This document shows, piece by piece, positions 20,189 to 31,839 of a stretch of DNA of 64,000 bases. Within the stretch, counting starts at the first letter, position 1. Each line of letters begins with the position of its first letter. The translations under genes were made by a program, and so were the position numbers. The notes beneath the pieces were generated by a model that had not been told where the DNA came from, searched no databases, and saw nothing but the letters and a program-made list of their open reading frames with translations. The DNA comes from Hyparrhenia diplandra (lineage: Eukaryota > Streptophyta > Magnoliopsida > Poales > Poaceae), in the NCBI GenBank assembly GCA_015847255.1, contig JADLZK010001334.1:147486-211485 (forward strand), read 5' to 3'.

Positions 20189-21752
20189 TCAAAGCCTACG
20201 GGTCGGGATTATATCCCATGTGGAGCCAAAAGGCTCTCTCCTATGCTTGGGCGCCGCCCTCTCGTGCGCGGATGTCGGTGAACTCGTTGGTACTCCCGAT
20301 GGCGATCTCCGCGCCTCGCGTACATAGGAGTGGAGTGTATCATGAATATTTCTAGTACTCACCTCCGCATCGTGGATGCGTGTGCCGAGGTCCCGGATCG
20401 CCCGAGGCTCCTCCGGTGTGTCGGCGTTGTGGTGATGGAGGCATCCCCTCCGACTCGGAGGAGATCTCGTGACGCGTTCTGTCCATGCCGAGCCGCCCGC
20501 CCGATCCGGGTGCGGGGTGTAGGCCGGTATGTACTCGGGTTCGGCATAGCCGAAAAGAAACCATGTAATGGGCCCGGGCGTGAACCCGGTGGTGGAGTCG
20601 TGTGCGTGGGTCCGCACAAAGTCCGGTGGTGGTGCGGGTGATCGTGAAGTTCCCGCCCCATCTCTTGCTACTCTCGTTGACCCGCAAGACACAGAGTTTT
20701 GCGTGCTTCGTCGGAAAGGATCCGAACGAAGGTAAGTGAACGGGACTTATACAATGAGTATTCCGGGTTAGGGAGCGGAATCTCCATTGTATAGCCCCGA
20801 AAGTAATAAATGACTTTCTCGGTCATCCGCATCAAGCTTAATATGATGCCCTTGAACCAAGGATTGATCGTGATTTGGGCGCGGGTCAAGAATGTAAAGA
20901 ACATTCGTCCTTCCGGCAAGCACCAACACCATGAGCAATCCGTGTCACAAGGAAGTGCAAAAAAAAGTGGTGGTAAGCTTGATGGTTTCTAGCATCCAAT
21001 TAATCATTTCTTTCACAGAGCAATTTTAATTGTTTTAACATTGCAAAGAGACATTTTAATTCAGCGTCATGGATGCGATGGGGATCATGCCTAGAAAAAT
21101 AGTGCTAGACATCCATTTGTGCATAAACCTTAATGATGGATGTTGTATGTTTGCATTAATGACCTCAAATCTAGCACTAGAGCAATCAATATCAGATATT
21201 TGCATGAAGAAAGCATCACGATTATACCCATGCGGGGCTACATCAAAATCAATCAAGCACTTTGCTTTATCAAACCCCAAAATTCCAGAAATTTGTTTCC
21301 ATGTGCGATAGTGGTGGGTATGAAAAAGTCGAAAAAGAAATACCCTCATCATGAACTTTCAAAGTGCAGTGGAATTGGATAGTGAGCATTTTAGAGCCTA
21401 ATTCATCAAGAGGATCTACCTTTGCCCATCCTATGGCTCTCCACATGCGAGGGAATTCGAAATCCATACCTAGTTTCTCAAGAACTTCCTGGGAGAAGCA
21501 TGGCGTGTGAGCGAAGGGTCGATCTTTAAGCATGTGGTATGCTTGTATCTCTCGTGCATCTTGTAGGTCGAGGTACGGAGCGTCAGCTGGGTCGATCGTC
21601 AAGTGTGGGTGGACTTGAGGAGGAGCGTCGTCTTCGTGCATCGGGCTCCCTTCGGCTTCGGTGTGGCGAGAGCTTGAGCCTTGGGAGAGCCGGGAGCTCC
21701 TTCTCAACGTCTTGCTGAATGCTCCGGCGATCTTGCTCCCTATCCTGCTCAT
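20189..21752 (-). pseudogene. ATHILA-type downstream ORF of element A
   Basis: Begins at ATG 21752 (MSRIGSKIAGAFSKTLRRSS). The first frame runs to about 21330, with the pieces FAHTPCFSQEVLEKLGMDFE, MWRAIGWAKVDPLDELGSKM and LTIQFHCTLKVHDEG. After a frameshift it continues GYNRDAFFMQISD and HPSLRFMHKWMSSTIF (21056-21300), then with further breaks to about 20189. The FTHTP, W..(V/I)GW, GS(K/R)(L/M)LT.(E/Q)F and HP(T/S)LR..H(R/K)W patterns are those of the plant ATHILA ORF-1-type retrotransposon protein (Pfam PF03078) as I know it. Its role is not established. At least three frameshifts break it. A TATA box lies 210 bases upstream of the ATG. Confidence 0.65.
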
Positions 21753-21960
21753 GTTTGACAAAAACAAGAACAAGAACTAGAACAAGGGTGATGTTAGCTT
21801 GAAAAATTCTTACTAGCTCTTGATCTTTGACACGTTGGGGCTGTTGAGTGCAAGAGGTTTCTTGCACAAGCTCTTGAAGATGAGATAGAGTGGAGAGGTG
21901 TAGTGGGAGAGTAAAAATGTGAGAATGAGAGGGGTGGTGAGCTCTCCCGGGCACCTCGAG

Positions 21961-21970
21961 TATTTATAGA
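21961..21970 (-). promoter_or_regulatory. Internal TATA box before the downstream ORF of A
   Basis: The minus strand reads CTCTATAAATACTCGAGG here, far from either LTR and ~210 bases upstream of the ATG at 21752. The leader between is CT-rich with CTCTCCCACTACACC-like sequence, as in plant 5' untranslated regions. Element B has an analogous arrangement. Confidence 0.5.
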
Positions 21971-22379
21971 GCAAAGCACCAGCGACACGGGACCGAGAAC
22001 AACGGCTACTTCGGCCACGAGGCGGGGGACAGCGGGCGGCGTTCCCGAGGCGGCGGTCGCCGCAGGTGGCCCCTCTCCGCTGCCCAACTTTGGCAGGGCA
22101 AAGAACGGTCATGTGTTGCCCCCGACCGTTGGTGCTTGGTCGATTTCAATCGGCCGTTGGCCCAAAATTTCGGATTTTCCCAAGTTTATTTTAATATTTT
22201 ATGAAATGAAGAATTATTTTGGAATATGTTTTGTATATTTTTATTTATGACAGAATAAATGGGGTGCTAAAAATCAAGAGTTTTATTTTATGAGTTAGAC
22301 AATTTTATTTATAGGGCAAATTTATTTTTTTATATATTAAATTCAATACTATATAGTGTTGGAAAGGGAAAAATAAGAA

Positions 22380-22382
<3 letters not shown>

Positions 22383-22415
<33 letters not shown>

Positions 22416-22463
22416 GTGAGTAAATAAATTCTCTAAAGAAATAAATAAATAAATAAATAAATA
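22383..22463. repeat. (AT)n and (AAAT)n microsatellites
   Basis: An (AT)15 tract at about 22383-22412 followed by an (AAAT)n tract at about 22439-22463, inside the non-coding spacer of element A. Confidence 0.95.
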
Positions 22464-22479
22464 TTTAATTTATTTCCGA

Positions 22480-23470
22480 CTTACCTCCGGTGCTCTTTTG
22501 TCTTGAAGAAGGCGGGGTTGATTTGAATATCTCCCGCTTTTACTCCCAAAATTTCTTCTAGTGTAAGCTCGTTGTTTTTCCTTGGTGGGTGTAGGCTTCA
22601 CTCGCTGACATCTTTCGTGGTGGTATTTAATGGTGAAGGTGTTGGGGTTGGTTGTTCCTTCCTTCTCCACACTTGTTTGGTAGGAGTGGCTTTGCTTTTT
22701 CCTTCGAGACTTCTTCTATTAGGAGCATCATCTTGCTTGGGAGCCGCCTTTTTCTTTGGCTCCGCTTTTGTTTTCTCAAAGTTCTAGCTAGTTGAGGGAG
22801 GTTCATGAACTTTTTGGGACCTATTACTATCTCCTTCAACTCTTGGGTGGTTGATCCGCACTTAATACGAATCATAGAACATTGCTCTTTGGCTTTCTTG
22901 GGCTTGACTTCGGTTTCCTTTTACTGATTGGGTTGACAGTTTTGAAACCGTTAAAATGGCACCGTACTGTTTCATCAGGGAGTTGGAACTTGATCCTTCC
23001 TGTTCCCACATATATGGTGGCATTCGCCGTGTTTAGGAACGGTCTTCCCAAGAGTAGTGACATGTTCTCATTTTCCTCCATATCCGGGCGACAAAATCGG
23101 GTGGGGATGTAAATCGTTTCTTCACCCATACTAGAAGATCTTCTTCTATTCCTTCTCTTTGCCTTGATGGATTGGTCCGCCATTTGGAGTTGTATTTTGA
23201 TGGGGGTGAGTGGCTTAACATCTTAGTGCATCACTTGTCTTCTTGGACATGATGTTGACGCTTGCCCCCAAATCACGTAGGCTTTCTTGAAGACGGCGGA
23301 CCAATTGCACAAGTGATTGTTGGGTGCCCAGGATCCGCCTTCTTTGCGACAAATGGTGACTCTACAAAACACATCCGGGCAAATCTGACTTCGAGGGTTA
23401 CCAATCCTCGTTGTCACCATGTTAATCGTTTTCAGTTGAAGGTTTGGACTCGCCAAACCTTCTTTTGATT
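22480..23470 (-). pseudogene. Aspartic protease region of element A
   Basis: On the minus strand, after the gag nucleocapsid, frames read TICRK...GSWAPNNHLCNW (a broken GCPTIPC-type region, about 23300-23380) and, at about 23000-23110, ENMSLLLGRPFLNTANATIY followed by VGTGRIKFQLPDETVRCHF. The LLLGRPFL.TA.A motif is the conserved second half of the retropepsin of Athila/Tat-type gypsy elements. The catalytic loop near 23260-23290 (family pattern ALCDLGAS) is frameshifted. The reading frame continues as a Lys-rich tail to about 22480. After it come the AT repeats, not an RT. Confidence 0.7.
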
Positions 23471-23513
23471 TAGGCTAAATAGCAGGATGACATTTGAGAA
23501 ATTTGAGTTTCAA

Positions 23514-24799
23514 TCATTTTATTAAAGCTAGATTGATTCTCGAACAGCAAAGAGATAAATTTTCAAGTTTTGAACTAATGGATTCTAACATTTTATCATT
23601 ATAAGATATTTTCTTGTTCAGAGATTCATTAATCTTAGCTTGACCATAAACTAAATCTTTCAAAGAAGGTTGGTTTGAGTTATAATTGGAATTGTAATTG
23701 TAATTAAAACCATTACCTCCTTGTGGACGTCTTTGATTGTTCCACCTATTGTTATTGTTGTTGTTATTACCATTGTTGTTACCTGGATGGAACCCATTGT
23801 TGATGAAGGCAAGCTCTTCGCGAGTTTCGGGGCGCTTGTTGCCCGAATGTCCAAGCTCTCCACAGACTTCACAAGTCATCAATGCTTCTGGAGGTGGTAG
23901 AGTGTTGTTCATGACTTCCTTCTCGGTAGCTTGATCTCCCAATCTTTTAAGTAACAGGTCCATCTTTGCAACTAGCATGTCCGTCTCCTTGACGTTGTGC
24001 ATGCCTCTTTTTGTTGGGGCTCTGTCTTCTCCCCATGCTTGGTTCTCGATCATCTTCTCGATGAGCTTCAGCTTTTTTTCAAATGAGGGACGTAAATGCC
24101 CCTCCAAAGAGCGGCATCAAGATGGCCCTTACACATAGGTGTAAGACCATTGTAGAAGTTTTGAAGTACGAGCCATGTCTCCATGCCGTGATGTGGGTAG
24201 GCAAGGATGTACTCTTGCAGCCTTTCCCACGCTTCAGGAATTGGTTCATTTGGATTCTGCTGGAAATTGGAGATTCTTGCCCGCAGGGCATTGGTTTTGC
24301 CCATTGGAAAGAAACATGCGAGGAACGCAGTGGAGCATTTACTCCAGGTGCTGACTTGAGCTTTGTCTTTGTAGAACCATCGCTTGGCTTTCCCCACTAG
24401 GGAGAAAGGAAACAGGCGGAGCTTGATGGCGTCAGGCTCCACGTCCTTGATGACAATGGTGTCACACAGCTCTAGGAAATTTTGAAGGTGTGCGTTGGCA
24501 TCCTCGCTTGGCAATCCACAGAATGGATTTGCCTGTACCATCATGATGAGGCCAAAGGCGAATCTCAAAATTCTTGTCTCCAACGTTGAGTGCCGCCCCG
24601 GTGGGGACATTGCCCACCCGGCATTTGGGGTTGAATAGTCACGGAGTGTCTTGGCCATGAGTGTTGATGAAGATGGTACGGTGATGATGGGTTCAACCTC
24701 CGGTGGAGTAACGACAGGTGTAACGGTACGGGACCGTCTCTTTCTGATTAACGCCTCCGGATTGTCGATGAAATTGTTCGGTAGGTTGCGACCGATCAT
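23514..24799 (-). pseudogene. gag of element A (capsid and zinc knuckle)
   Basis: First frame 24799-24068 (243 codons), starting MIGRNLPNNFIDNPEALIRK, with the retrotransposon gag core (PF03732-like): FCGLPSEDANAHLQNFLELC, LFPFSLVGKAKRWFYKDK, TAFLACFFPMGKTNALR, QNPNEPIPEAWERLQEYI, VLQNFYNGL. A frameshift at about 24090 leads to the second frame (24107-23514), with KEADMLVAKMDLLLKRL-type sequence, a degenerate zinc knuckle CEVCGELGHSGNKRPE (last Cys missing), and an Asn-rich stretch (GNNNGNNNNNNNRWNNQRRP). The capsid part is almost intact, unusually well kept for this window. It lies directly after the primer-binding site. Confidence 0.82.
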
Positions 24800-24924
24800 A
24801 TACTATCCCTCGTTTTTATCCACAACAGAAGAAAACAAAAGAGTTAGCCCGCAAAGACTAGGACTATCATTCATACATGTGGTTATAATCATCATATGCT
24901 AGCTTTATGATTTTTTTTTTAGAA

Positions 24925-24959
24925 ACCATGCCTTCCCAAGAACGGCGCCTTTAAATGCT
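24925..24959 (-). other. Primer-binding site of element A
   Basis: Minus strand, immediately after the LTR end CAACA: AGCATTTAAAGGCGCCGTT then CTTGGGAAGG. The core GGCGCCGTT matches the primer-binding site style of Athila/Tat-type gypsy elements. Elements B and C start with the same AGCATTTT spacer. Confidence 0.6.
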
Positions 24960-25610
24960 TGTTGATATTTCTTAACGACATTACTAGAAATAGATAATAA
25001 CCCATTTCCCGTAACGGCACTTTAAATGCTTGTTGACACTTCATGGTGCAATCTCTAAGAATAAATAATATTCTCAGAGATCACGCTTTACGAGATATCG
25101 ATGATAGATGGATTCATGTGTTTACTTTAGTCAATCCGCAAGCGCACGGATCTATCATTGTAGCATTTCACCCGGTGGTATTCGGGTATCGTGATTCATA
25201 TTTTCCCATGGGAAGGCAGGCTTGTGTGGTTAGCTAGCATAATGATGATGATGATCCACAATGTATTTATGAATAACCATTATTCAATTGCGAGGGGGTA
25301 AAAAGAATAATATTCGGGATAGTGACAAACACACATAAGCTACTACATCACTAGGGAGAGAAAAGGATAAAAGAGAATCTACAATGAGAAGGTGGTTCTA
25401 AATATTGCACATGGGTGAACTCTAGTTTAACATGTGAGGAGGCTAAATCATGATGGGATTACGATCATATGATGAGGAGATGCCCGCAGCCTAGTCAACG
25501 CTAGCCGATAGACACTTTCGTAACTCCAACTCAACATCCGAATGTGGAGGAATACGATGGCTTTGAAATGGCTGTCACCACCGCCCCCTACCTCACTACC
25601 GTGGGATGTT
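24960..25610 (-). repeat. 5' LTR of element A, inner part
   Basis: This is the distal half (R/U5 in minus sense) of the 5' LTR of element A, matching 17728-18365 in direct orientation with few differences. It is interrupted at 25610 by the insertion of element B and continues at 35514. The first 71 bases contain a second, internal copy of the LTR-end/primer-binding-site junction (25011-25031). Confidence 0.88.
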
Positions 25611-26883
25611 TGTTGACACCTCTTAAGCTATATTTTTATGTGTCAATTAAACATATAATAAGGTTATAAAAAGAATAAAATATATATAATAGGTATTATA
25701 CTGACAAAGTTCCACGAGTTTTGGTGATTTATATCTTTTCAGGGACTTGACAGGTAAATACCGGAAAACTTAGAGAAAACCCCCCAAACAATAAGAAGAT
25801 TTACCACTGATGAATTTCGATCCGAAAAGTGAACTAAAACATTCTAGAAGACACCGGAGAGACCGACACCACGGGCCCACGGGGGCTTTGGCGGCCGCCG
25901 CTTCAGATTAGGCCGGCCGCCAGGTGGGGCCAGGATGTCAGCCTCATCTTCCTAGGTCGGTTTCAAACCGACTTTGAGGTTGTATCTACGCCGTTGTTGA
26001 AGTCGGTTTGATCCAAGGGCCAGCATTCATCGGCCAGGACTATATAAGGATGATCCTACCTCGGCCTCGGGCATGAAATCATTATTCATCATACTTCATT
26101 TCGATCATAGCTAGAGCCATACCTCTCTAATTAGAAGAGCTTAGATCAAGTTGAGAGAGATTAGTAAAAGTTGAGAGATAGATCAAAGAACTTGATTAGA
26201 GTTCTAGATCCGTTCTTGAGAGATAAGAAGTAGAGTTGAGGAGAAGTAAGGAGAAGTACAGGATCTTCGGTGACTCTCTACGCTTGTACCTCCGGGATCA
26301 AAAGCTTCATTGCACTTGATCTTGAGACTTCTTTGGTGGATCAACCTTATATTTGAGTAAGTTCACTTATTTATATTTCTTTTCGGTTTATGACTCATTA
26401 GAGTACTTTGATTCTTGTCGCTCTTGAATTAAAGTTGTTACCCCTAGTGTAAACGTGGTGTTTAGACTAGATAACTCATAAATACACCCTACTTGCCGGA
26501 GCGTGGTAGATCGTGGTAGTGACTAGTACCATTGATTCCTTTGGATTCCACTTCCCGTAGGATAGGACACGAGGACATAGTTCTTTGGGGAATAGTAAGT
26601 TTCACCCTTACTTTCCTTTGAGTACGTCCCCATTAAGGAATATCTCTAAGCCTTACAAGGATATAAACTAGACAACCATAGAATTCTTCTCACCTTTTAT
26701 CTGAACTCCCGTTCCTTCCTATTATCTCAGGGGATTAGTTTTGTCTCATTATTCTCACACCATTCTCCCCTGTGGATTCGATATTTAAAACCCTCTCTCC
26801 GGGTGAAGTGCTCATCGTTTTCGTTAAACTTGCAGACTATACAAATTTATAAATAATTCTCAGTAGGATAACTTTTACCAACA
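25611..26883 (+). repeat. 5' LTR of element B
   Basis: A 1,273-bp LTR with a TATA box (GACTATATAAGG) at about 26038-26049, then a leader rich in AGAGAT and TTGAGAGAGA words. Ends AACTTTTACCAACA. Confidence 0.92.
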
Positions 26884-26920
26884 AGCATTTTAAAGGCGTT
26901 TGTTGGGGGAGAACGGTTTG
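26884..26920 (+). other. Degraded primer-binding site of element B
   Basis: Directly after the LTR: AGCATTTTAAAGGCG then TTTGTTGGGGGAG. Compared with the GGCGCCGTTGCCGGGG form of such elements, the GGCGCC core has decayed. The AGCATTTT spacer is shared with A and C. Confidence 0.5.
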
Positions 26921-27006
26921 TCGATTACATGAGCTAAACTAAATCTTGTATCATATCATTAGTTTAGTTTTTTTTTTTATCTTTTCTTTTTCAAAATCAC
27001 TATCCA

Positions 27007-27760
27007 AATGGATACTACCCCTCTTTACAAATACTTGGCACCCAATGAGCAAGCTTGTAGACCTGTGCTATCATCTAAACCTATTCAATTTGGATCTTAT
27101 GAGTTTTTAGCCCAAGGTTGATAGAGATGGTCCAAAACCATACTTTCTCAGGAGAATTAGACGAAAATCCTTTCATTCATCTCCAAACTTTTGAGGAGAC
27201 ATGTAAATGCCTCCATATTGAAGGCATGTCCCCGAAACTATCCGTTGGACGCTCTTTCCATTCTCTCTTTGAAAGGAAAAGCTCGCCAAAGGGTATAATA
27301 GAAATAAAGAAAGAATGGGTGGCAATTGGGAAACTTGCTTAAATGAATTTTGTGCTGATTTCTTTCCCATGTCCAAACTAGTTAACTTTAGGCTCTCAAT
27401 CCTATCCTCTAAACAAAATAATAATAAATCTTTGAGTGCCTATTGGGAACGATATGATCTTCTTTCCAAATCGGACCTAATCTCGCCATACCGGACCATG
27501 TTCTAATTCAACACTTCTATATTGGTCGAATAGAAAATCTAGAAAATATTTGAACACCTCTGTGAATGGATCTTTCATTCACCTTTCAACTCCCCTGAAT
27601 ACATTATCTTATCTTAAAATAGTGGAAAACAAGGAGGAGGATCCAACTGTAGGGAAATATTTAAAAAAAAAAGGAAATAACAGAAGAAGAAAGATTAGTG
27701 AATCCAATTCTATTCCAAATTCTTTACAAATCCCAAAGCTAATCCGTAACCTTTAGAAGA
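27007..27760 (+). pseudogene. gag of element B
   Basis: Starts MDTTPLYKYLAPNEQACRPV. The capsid domain is readable over three frames: MVQNHTFSGELDENPFIHLQ and FEETCKCLHIEGMSP (27124-27235), then NEFCADFFPMSKLVNFRLSI and NKSLSAYWERYDLLSK (27345-27475), then HLSTP and KIVENKEEDPTVGKY (27570-27660). The pattern (F.GL..ENP..HL..F...C, W...F...F.P) is that of retrotransposon gag. Frameshifts occur at about 27117, 27250, 27320 and 27500. Confidence 0.78.
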
Positions 27761-27779
27761 ACCAGAGGTTACTCCAATC

Positions 27780-30700
27780 TCTCGATTTCTTACTTGATAT
27801 CGAGGTTGATCTCTTTACGATTATGGAAATACCTCGAAATATCGATTTACATCTCAGAAGACTAGAACATCACAACCTTATCCTTTAGATTCTTACGATT
27901 TGACACATTTAAAAGGAACTACGTAAGAACTTGTCTCAATCATAAGTAGCAAATGGACGTAAGAATCGAGCTTTCCTCCTCGATGTAAACCGCTTGGATT
28001 CACCTTCTATACCTATTCGTTTGCCAAATTGATAAAGATCCTTTTGATGCTCTTTATAATCCTATTGTGGGAATAAACATCATGGCATTATCTTTTGCTC
28101 ATGATCTTCTCAAAAACATGCCATTGAGTCCCACTACAAAATTATTATTAAGCCCTTTAGGACAAATTATCCAAAGCTCAGAATTCTTTATGTCTTACCA
28201 ATCAAGGTTAATAACATCATGGTACATCTTAGCTTCTATATCTTTGATATCATGGAGTTTGACCTGTGATAGGACAACCAATAGAAAGGCTTACTTTTTA
28301 AAGGACAAACAGGAGACTTAGATTTTCGCCTAGACAAAGATCTTCAATTTTCATTACCTATAGTCCAAGCCATTCATGTTAAATCCGAAGTCTTGTCCGA
28401 ACTGGATCCTATGGAGGAAGTTAAAGAGGCCACCATAGAATATTTTGTGGAGTCTAATCAAGAGGATGATTCAGATTCTTTATTGAAGAAGAGGATGAAA
28501 ATCCAACTACTTGAGTAACCTCTAGATGAATTTGAGAACCCACCTAGACCTCCAATTGAACTTAAACCTTTACCACCGGGCCTCACTTATGCTTTCCTAA
28601 ATCAAGATCCAGAGTCTCCGGTGATCATAAATGATAAACTTACACCGAAACAGGACTCTTAGGCCGATAAGCTGTCTTAGAAAAACATCGCCGGCCTTAG
28701 GTTACGCACTCGATGATTTAAAAGGAATTAGTCCTGCTCTTTGCACTCATCGTATTCCTACAGATGCAGATATACCCCCATCTATAGAACCTCAAAGAAG
28801 ACTTAATAATACGATGAGAGATGTAGTTAAGAAGGAAGTTCTTAAGTTATTACACGCCGGGATTATATATTACGTGCCACATAGCGAGTGGGTAAGTCCG
28901 GTACAAGTCGTGCCTAAGAAAGGAGGCATGACAGGTTGTTAAAAATGATAAAAATGAATTAATTCCTCAAAGAATGTTAGCAGGGATGGAGAATGTGCAT
29001 AGATTATAGAAAACTAAACAAAGCCACAAGGAAAGATCATTTTCCATTGCCTTTTATTGATGAGATGTTAGAACGATTGGCAAAACATTCTTACTTTTGT
29101 TTCCTTGATGGATATTCGGATATCACCAAATCCCAATCCATCCTAATGACCAAAGCAAAACCACTTTTACATGCCCATATGGAACTTATGCTTATAGAAG
29201 AATGTCTTTTGGGTTATGTAATGCACCTGCTTCTTTTCAAAGATGTATGATGTCTATATTTTTCTGAAATGATTGAAGAGATTATGGAAGTTTTCATGGA
29301 TGATTTTTCTATGTATGGAAAAACTTTTGATGATTGTCTAGAAAACTTAGACGAGGGTTTTGCAAAGATGTGAGGAAAAGCACTTAGTCCTTAATTGGGA
29401 AAAATATCATTTTATGGTTAGAGAAGGAATAGTGCTTGGTCATCTTATTTCGTAAAAGGGAAAAGAGAGGTCGATAAGGCAAAAATAGAAGTTATAGAAC
29501 AGTTACCTCCCCCCGTGAATATTAAAGGGATACGAAGTTTTCTAGGCCATTTGGTTTCTATCGTAGATTTATAAAAGATTTTTCACATATTGCTAGACCA
29601 CTTACCAGCTTGTTAGCCAAAGATGCTCCCTTTGTTTTTGATGATGCTTGTCTTAAAGCTTTTGAAAGTTTGAAAAAGGCTCTTGTTTTACGCACCAATA
29701 ATTCAACCCCCGATTGGTCTTTGCCTTTTGAAATTATGTGTGATGCCGATTGATTATCTTTGTGGGGGCAAAGTGTTAGGGCAAACTAAAGACAAGAAAC
29801 ATCATGCTATTGCTTATGCTAGTAAAACTTTGACCGGACCACAACTTAATTATGCTACTACAGAAAAAGAATTGCTAGCGATTGTTTATGCTATAGATAA
29901 GTTTAGATCTTACTTGGTAGGAGCTAAAGTAATTGTTTACACTGATCATGCTGCTTTGAAATATTTGCTCACCAAGAAAGATGCTAAACCACGTTTGATA
30001 AGATGGATTTTATTACTCCAAGAGTTTGATTTAGAAATTAAAGATAAGAAAGGAGTAGAAAATTACATTTGTTGATCATTTATCTAGAATGTATTTTGAA
30101 AAACCAAATGAATTGCCTATTAATGACTCACTTTCGGGGACGATATGTTTTATCGGATAACCCATACCGATCCCTGGTATGCAGATCTTGTTAATTTTAT
30201 GGTTGCAGGATATGTAGCACCAAGGGCGGATAAGAAGAAGCTTATGTATGAAAGTCGTCACCACTTATGGGATGAACCATATCTCTTTAGAGTATGCTCT
30301 GACGGTTTACTCAGAAGATGTGTGCCAACTGAAGAAGGACTTCAAATTATTGAAAGATGTCACTCATCACCATATGGAGGTCATTATGGGGCATTCGGAA
30401 CACATGCAAAGATTTGGCAAGCGAGGATTTTTTCGGCCAACCATGTATCAAGACACAAAAGATTTTATCCAAAGATGTGGAGCTTGTCGAGGAGGCACGG
30501 AAATATAAATGCAAGAGATGCTATGCCTCTAACAACCAATCTCCGGATAGAGCTCTTTGATGTATGGGGAATTGATTACATGGGACCATTCCCAAAATCT
30601 GAAATTATGAACATATCCTAGTAGCAAGTGGATTATGTTTCAAAATGGGTAGAAGCTTTACCATGCAAAACAGCAGATGGTAGAAGTTCAATCAAGATGT

Positions 30701-31484
30701 TTGAAGAAACTATATTCCCAAGATTTGGAGTACCTCGAATGGTAATTAGTGACGGAGGAAGCCACTTCATTGATGTAAGATTTTGACAATATTTATTGAA
30801 ACATGGAGTTCGTCACAATATGGCTACTGACTTACCACCCTCAAACAAGTGGTCAAGCGAGAGACTTCAAATAAACAAATCAAGAACATTTTACGTAAGA
30901 CAGTTGAAGAAATGGGAACTAAATGGAAGGATAGACTTCCGGAAGCACTATGGGCATATAGGACAAACATACAAGACTCCTATTGGAATGACACCTTATC
31001 AACTTGTCTATGGAAAGACCTGTCATTTGCCTGTAGAGCTTGAGTTCAAAGCTCACTGGGCAATCAAGAGATGGAATATGAATCTTGATGCTGCAGGAGT
31101 TCAGAGGAAGATGCAATTATCAGAATTAGAGGAATGGAGAGAGAAAGCTTATCATAATGCCAAGATTTATAAAGAAAGAACCAAAAGATGCCATGATAAG
31201 AAGATAAAGATAAAGACTTTCACCCGAGGAGATCGTATTACTCTTTAATTCTAGGGTAAAATTATTCGGGCATGGAAAACTTGAGCAAGTGGGAAGGACC
31301 TTTTAAGGTAGTAAATTCATCATCACATGGAGCAATCACTCTTCAAGACTCGAAGGTAAGTTATTCAAGGTAAATGGCCAACGTCTTAAAATTTTCTATG
31401 AGCCCGATAAGCCCGATGAAATAAATAAATTAAATGAATTAGATGAAATAGGCTTTATGGTTTATCCAACCCAAAGGAATTAAT
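27780..31484 (+). pseudogene. pol of element B: protease, RT, RNase H, integrase
   Basis: Protease remnants lie at 27780-28320. RT: GISPALCTHRIPTDADIPPS (28720-28780), VVKKEVLKLLHAGIIYYVPH with SEWVSPVQVVPKKGG, WRMCIDYRKLNKATRKDHFP and LPFIDEMLERLAKHSYFCFL (29000-29110), and the active-site block VFMDDFSMYG (about 29290-29320). RNase [61 protein letters not shown] (29805-29995). Integrase: zinc finger ERCHSSPYGGHYG...RCGAC (30350-30500), then FDVWGIDYMGPFPKSE (30555-30600), VISDGGSHF (30755), and [37 protein letters not shown], ending FKVNGQRLKIFYEPD to the stop at about 31484. Order PR-RT-RH-IN is gypsy. No chromodomain was seen. More than ten frame breaks. Confidence 0.88.
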
Positions 31485-31753
31485 TTTCGTAGAACTTGTT
31501 TTTGTGGGCCAAAAGTAAAACCATTACAACTAGAATAGAGATATTAGGGCCGTAGAAAAGGATAGAGCACAAAGGTAACTTGAGCAATCGGGCGTCGGCC
31601 CAAATGGGCTGGCGCCCCAGGCCCGCACCTCCTCTCTTTTCCATTTTGACCCGTGAATACTCTAGAACTTGCCCATTGTAATGACGAATATTCTCGAGTC
31701 ATTTACGTAGGAAAGTACCGCGAGCCTTTCCATCCTATTCCATGCACCTCTCC

Positions 31754-31761
31754 TATATAAA
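31754..31761 (+). promoter_or_regulatory. Internal TATA box before the second ORF of B
   Basis: CTCCTATATAAACAAG lies between the end of pol and the ATG at 31840, 79-86 bases upstream. The leader is CT-rich (TTAATCTCATCTTATTCATCC). It has the look of a complete plant core promoter inside the element. Confidence 0.5.
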
Positions 31762-31839
31762 CAAGCCTCTTCTAATCATTTAATCTCATCTTATTCATCC
31801 TCCATTAAGACCCGACGACCGGCACCACTTATTTTCAAC

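Noticed and set aside
22383..22412. CRISPR-like or other array at the AT repeats
   Set aside because: Simple dinucleotide and tetranucleotide microsatellites without spacers; the genome is that of a plant.
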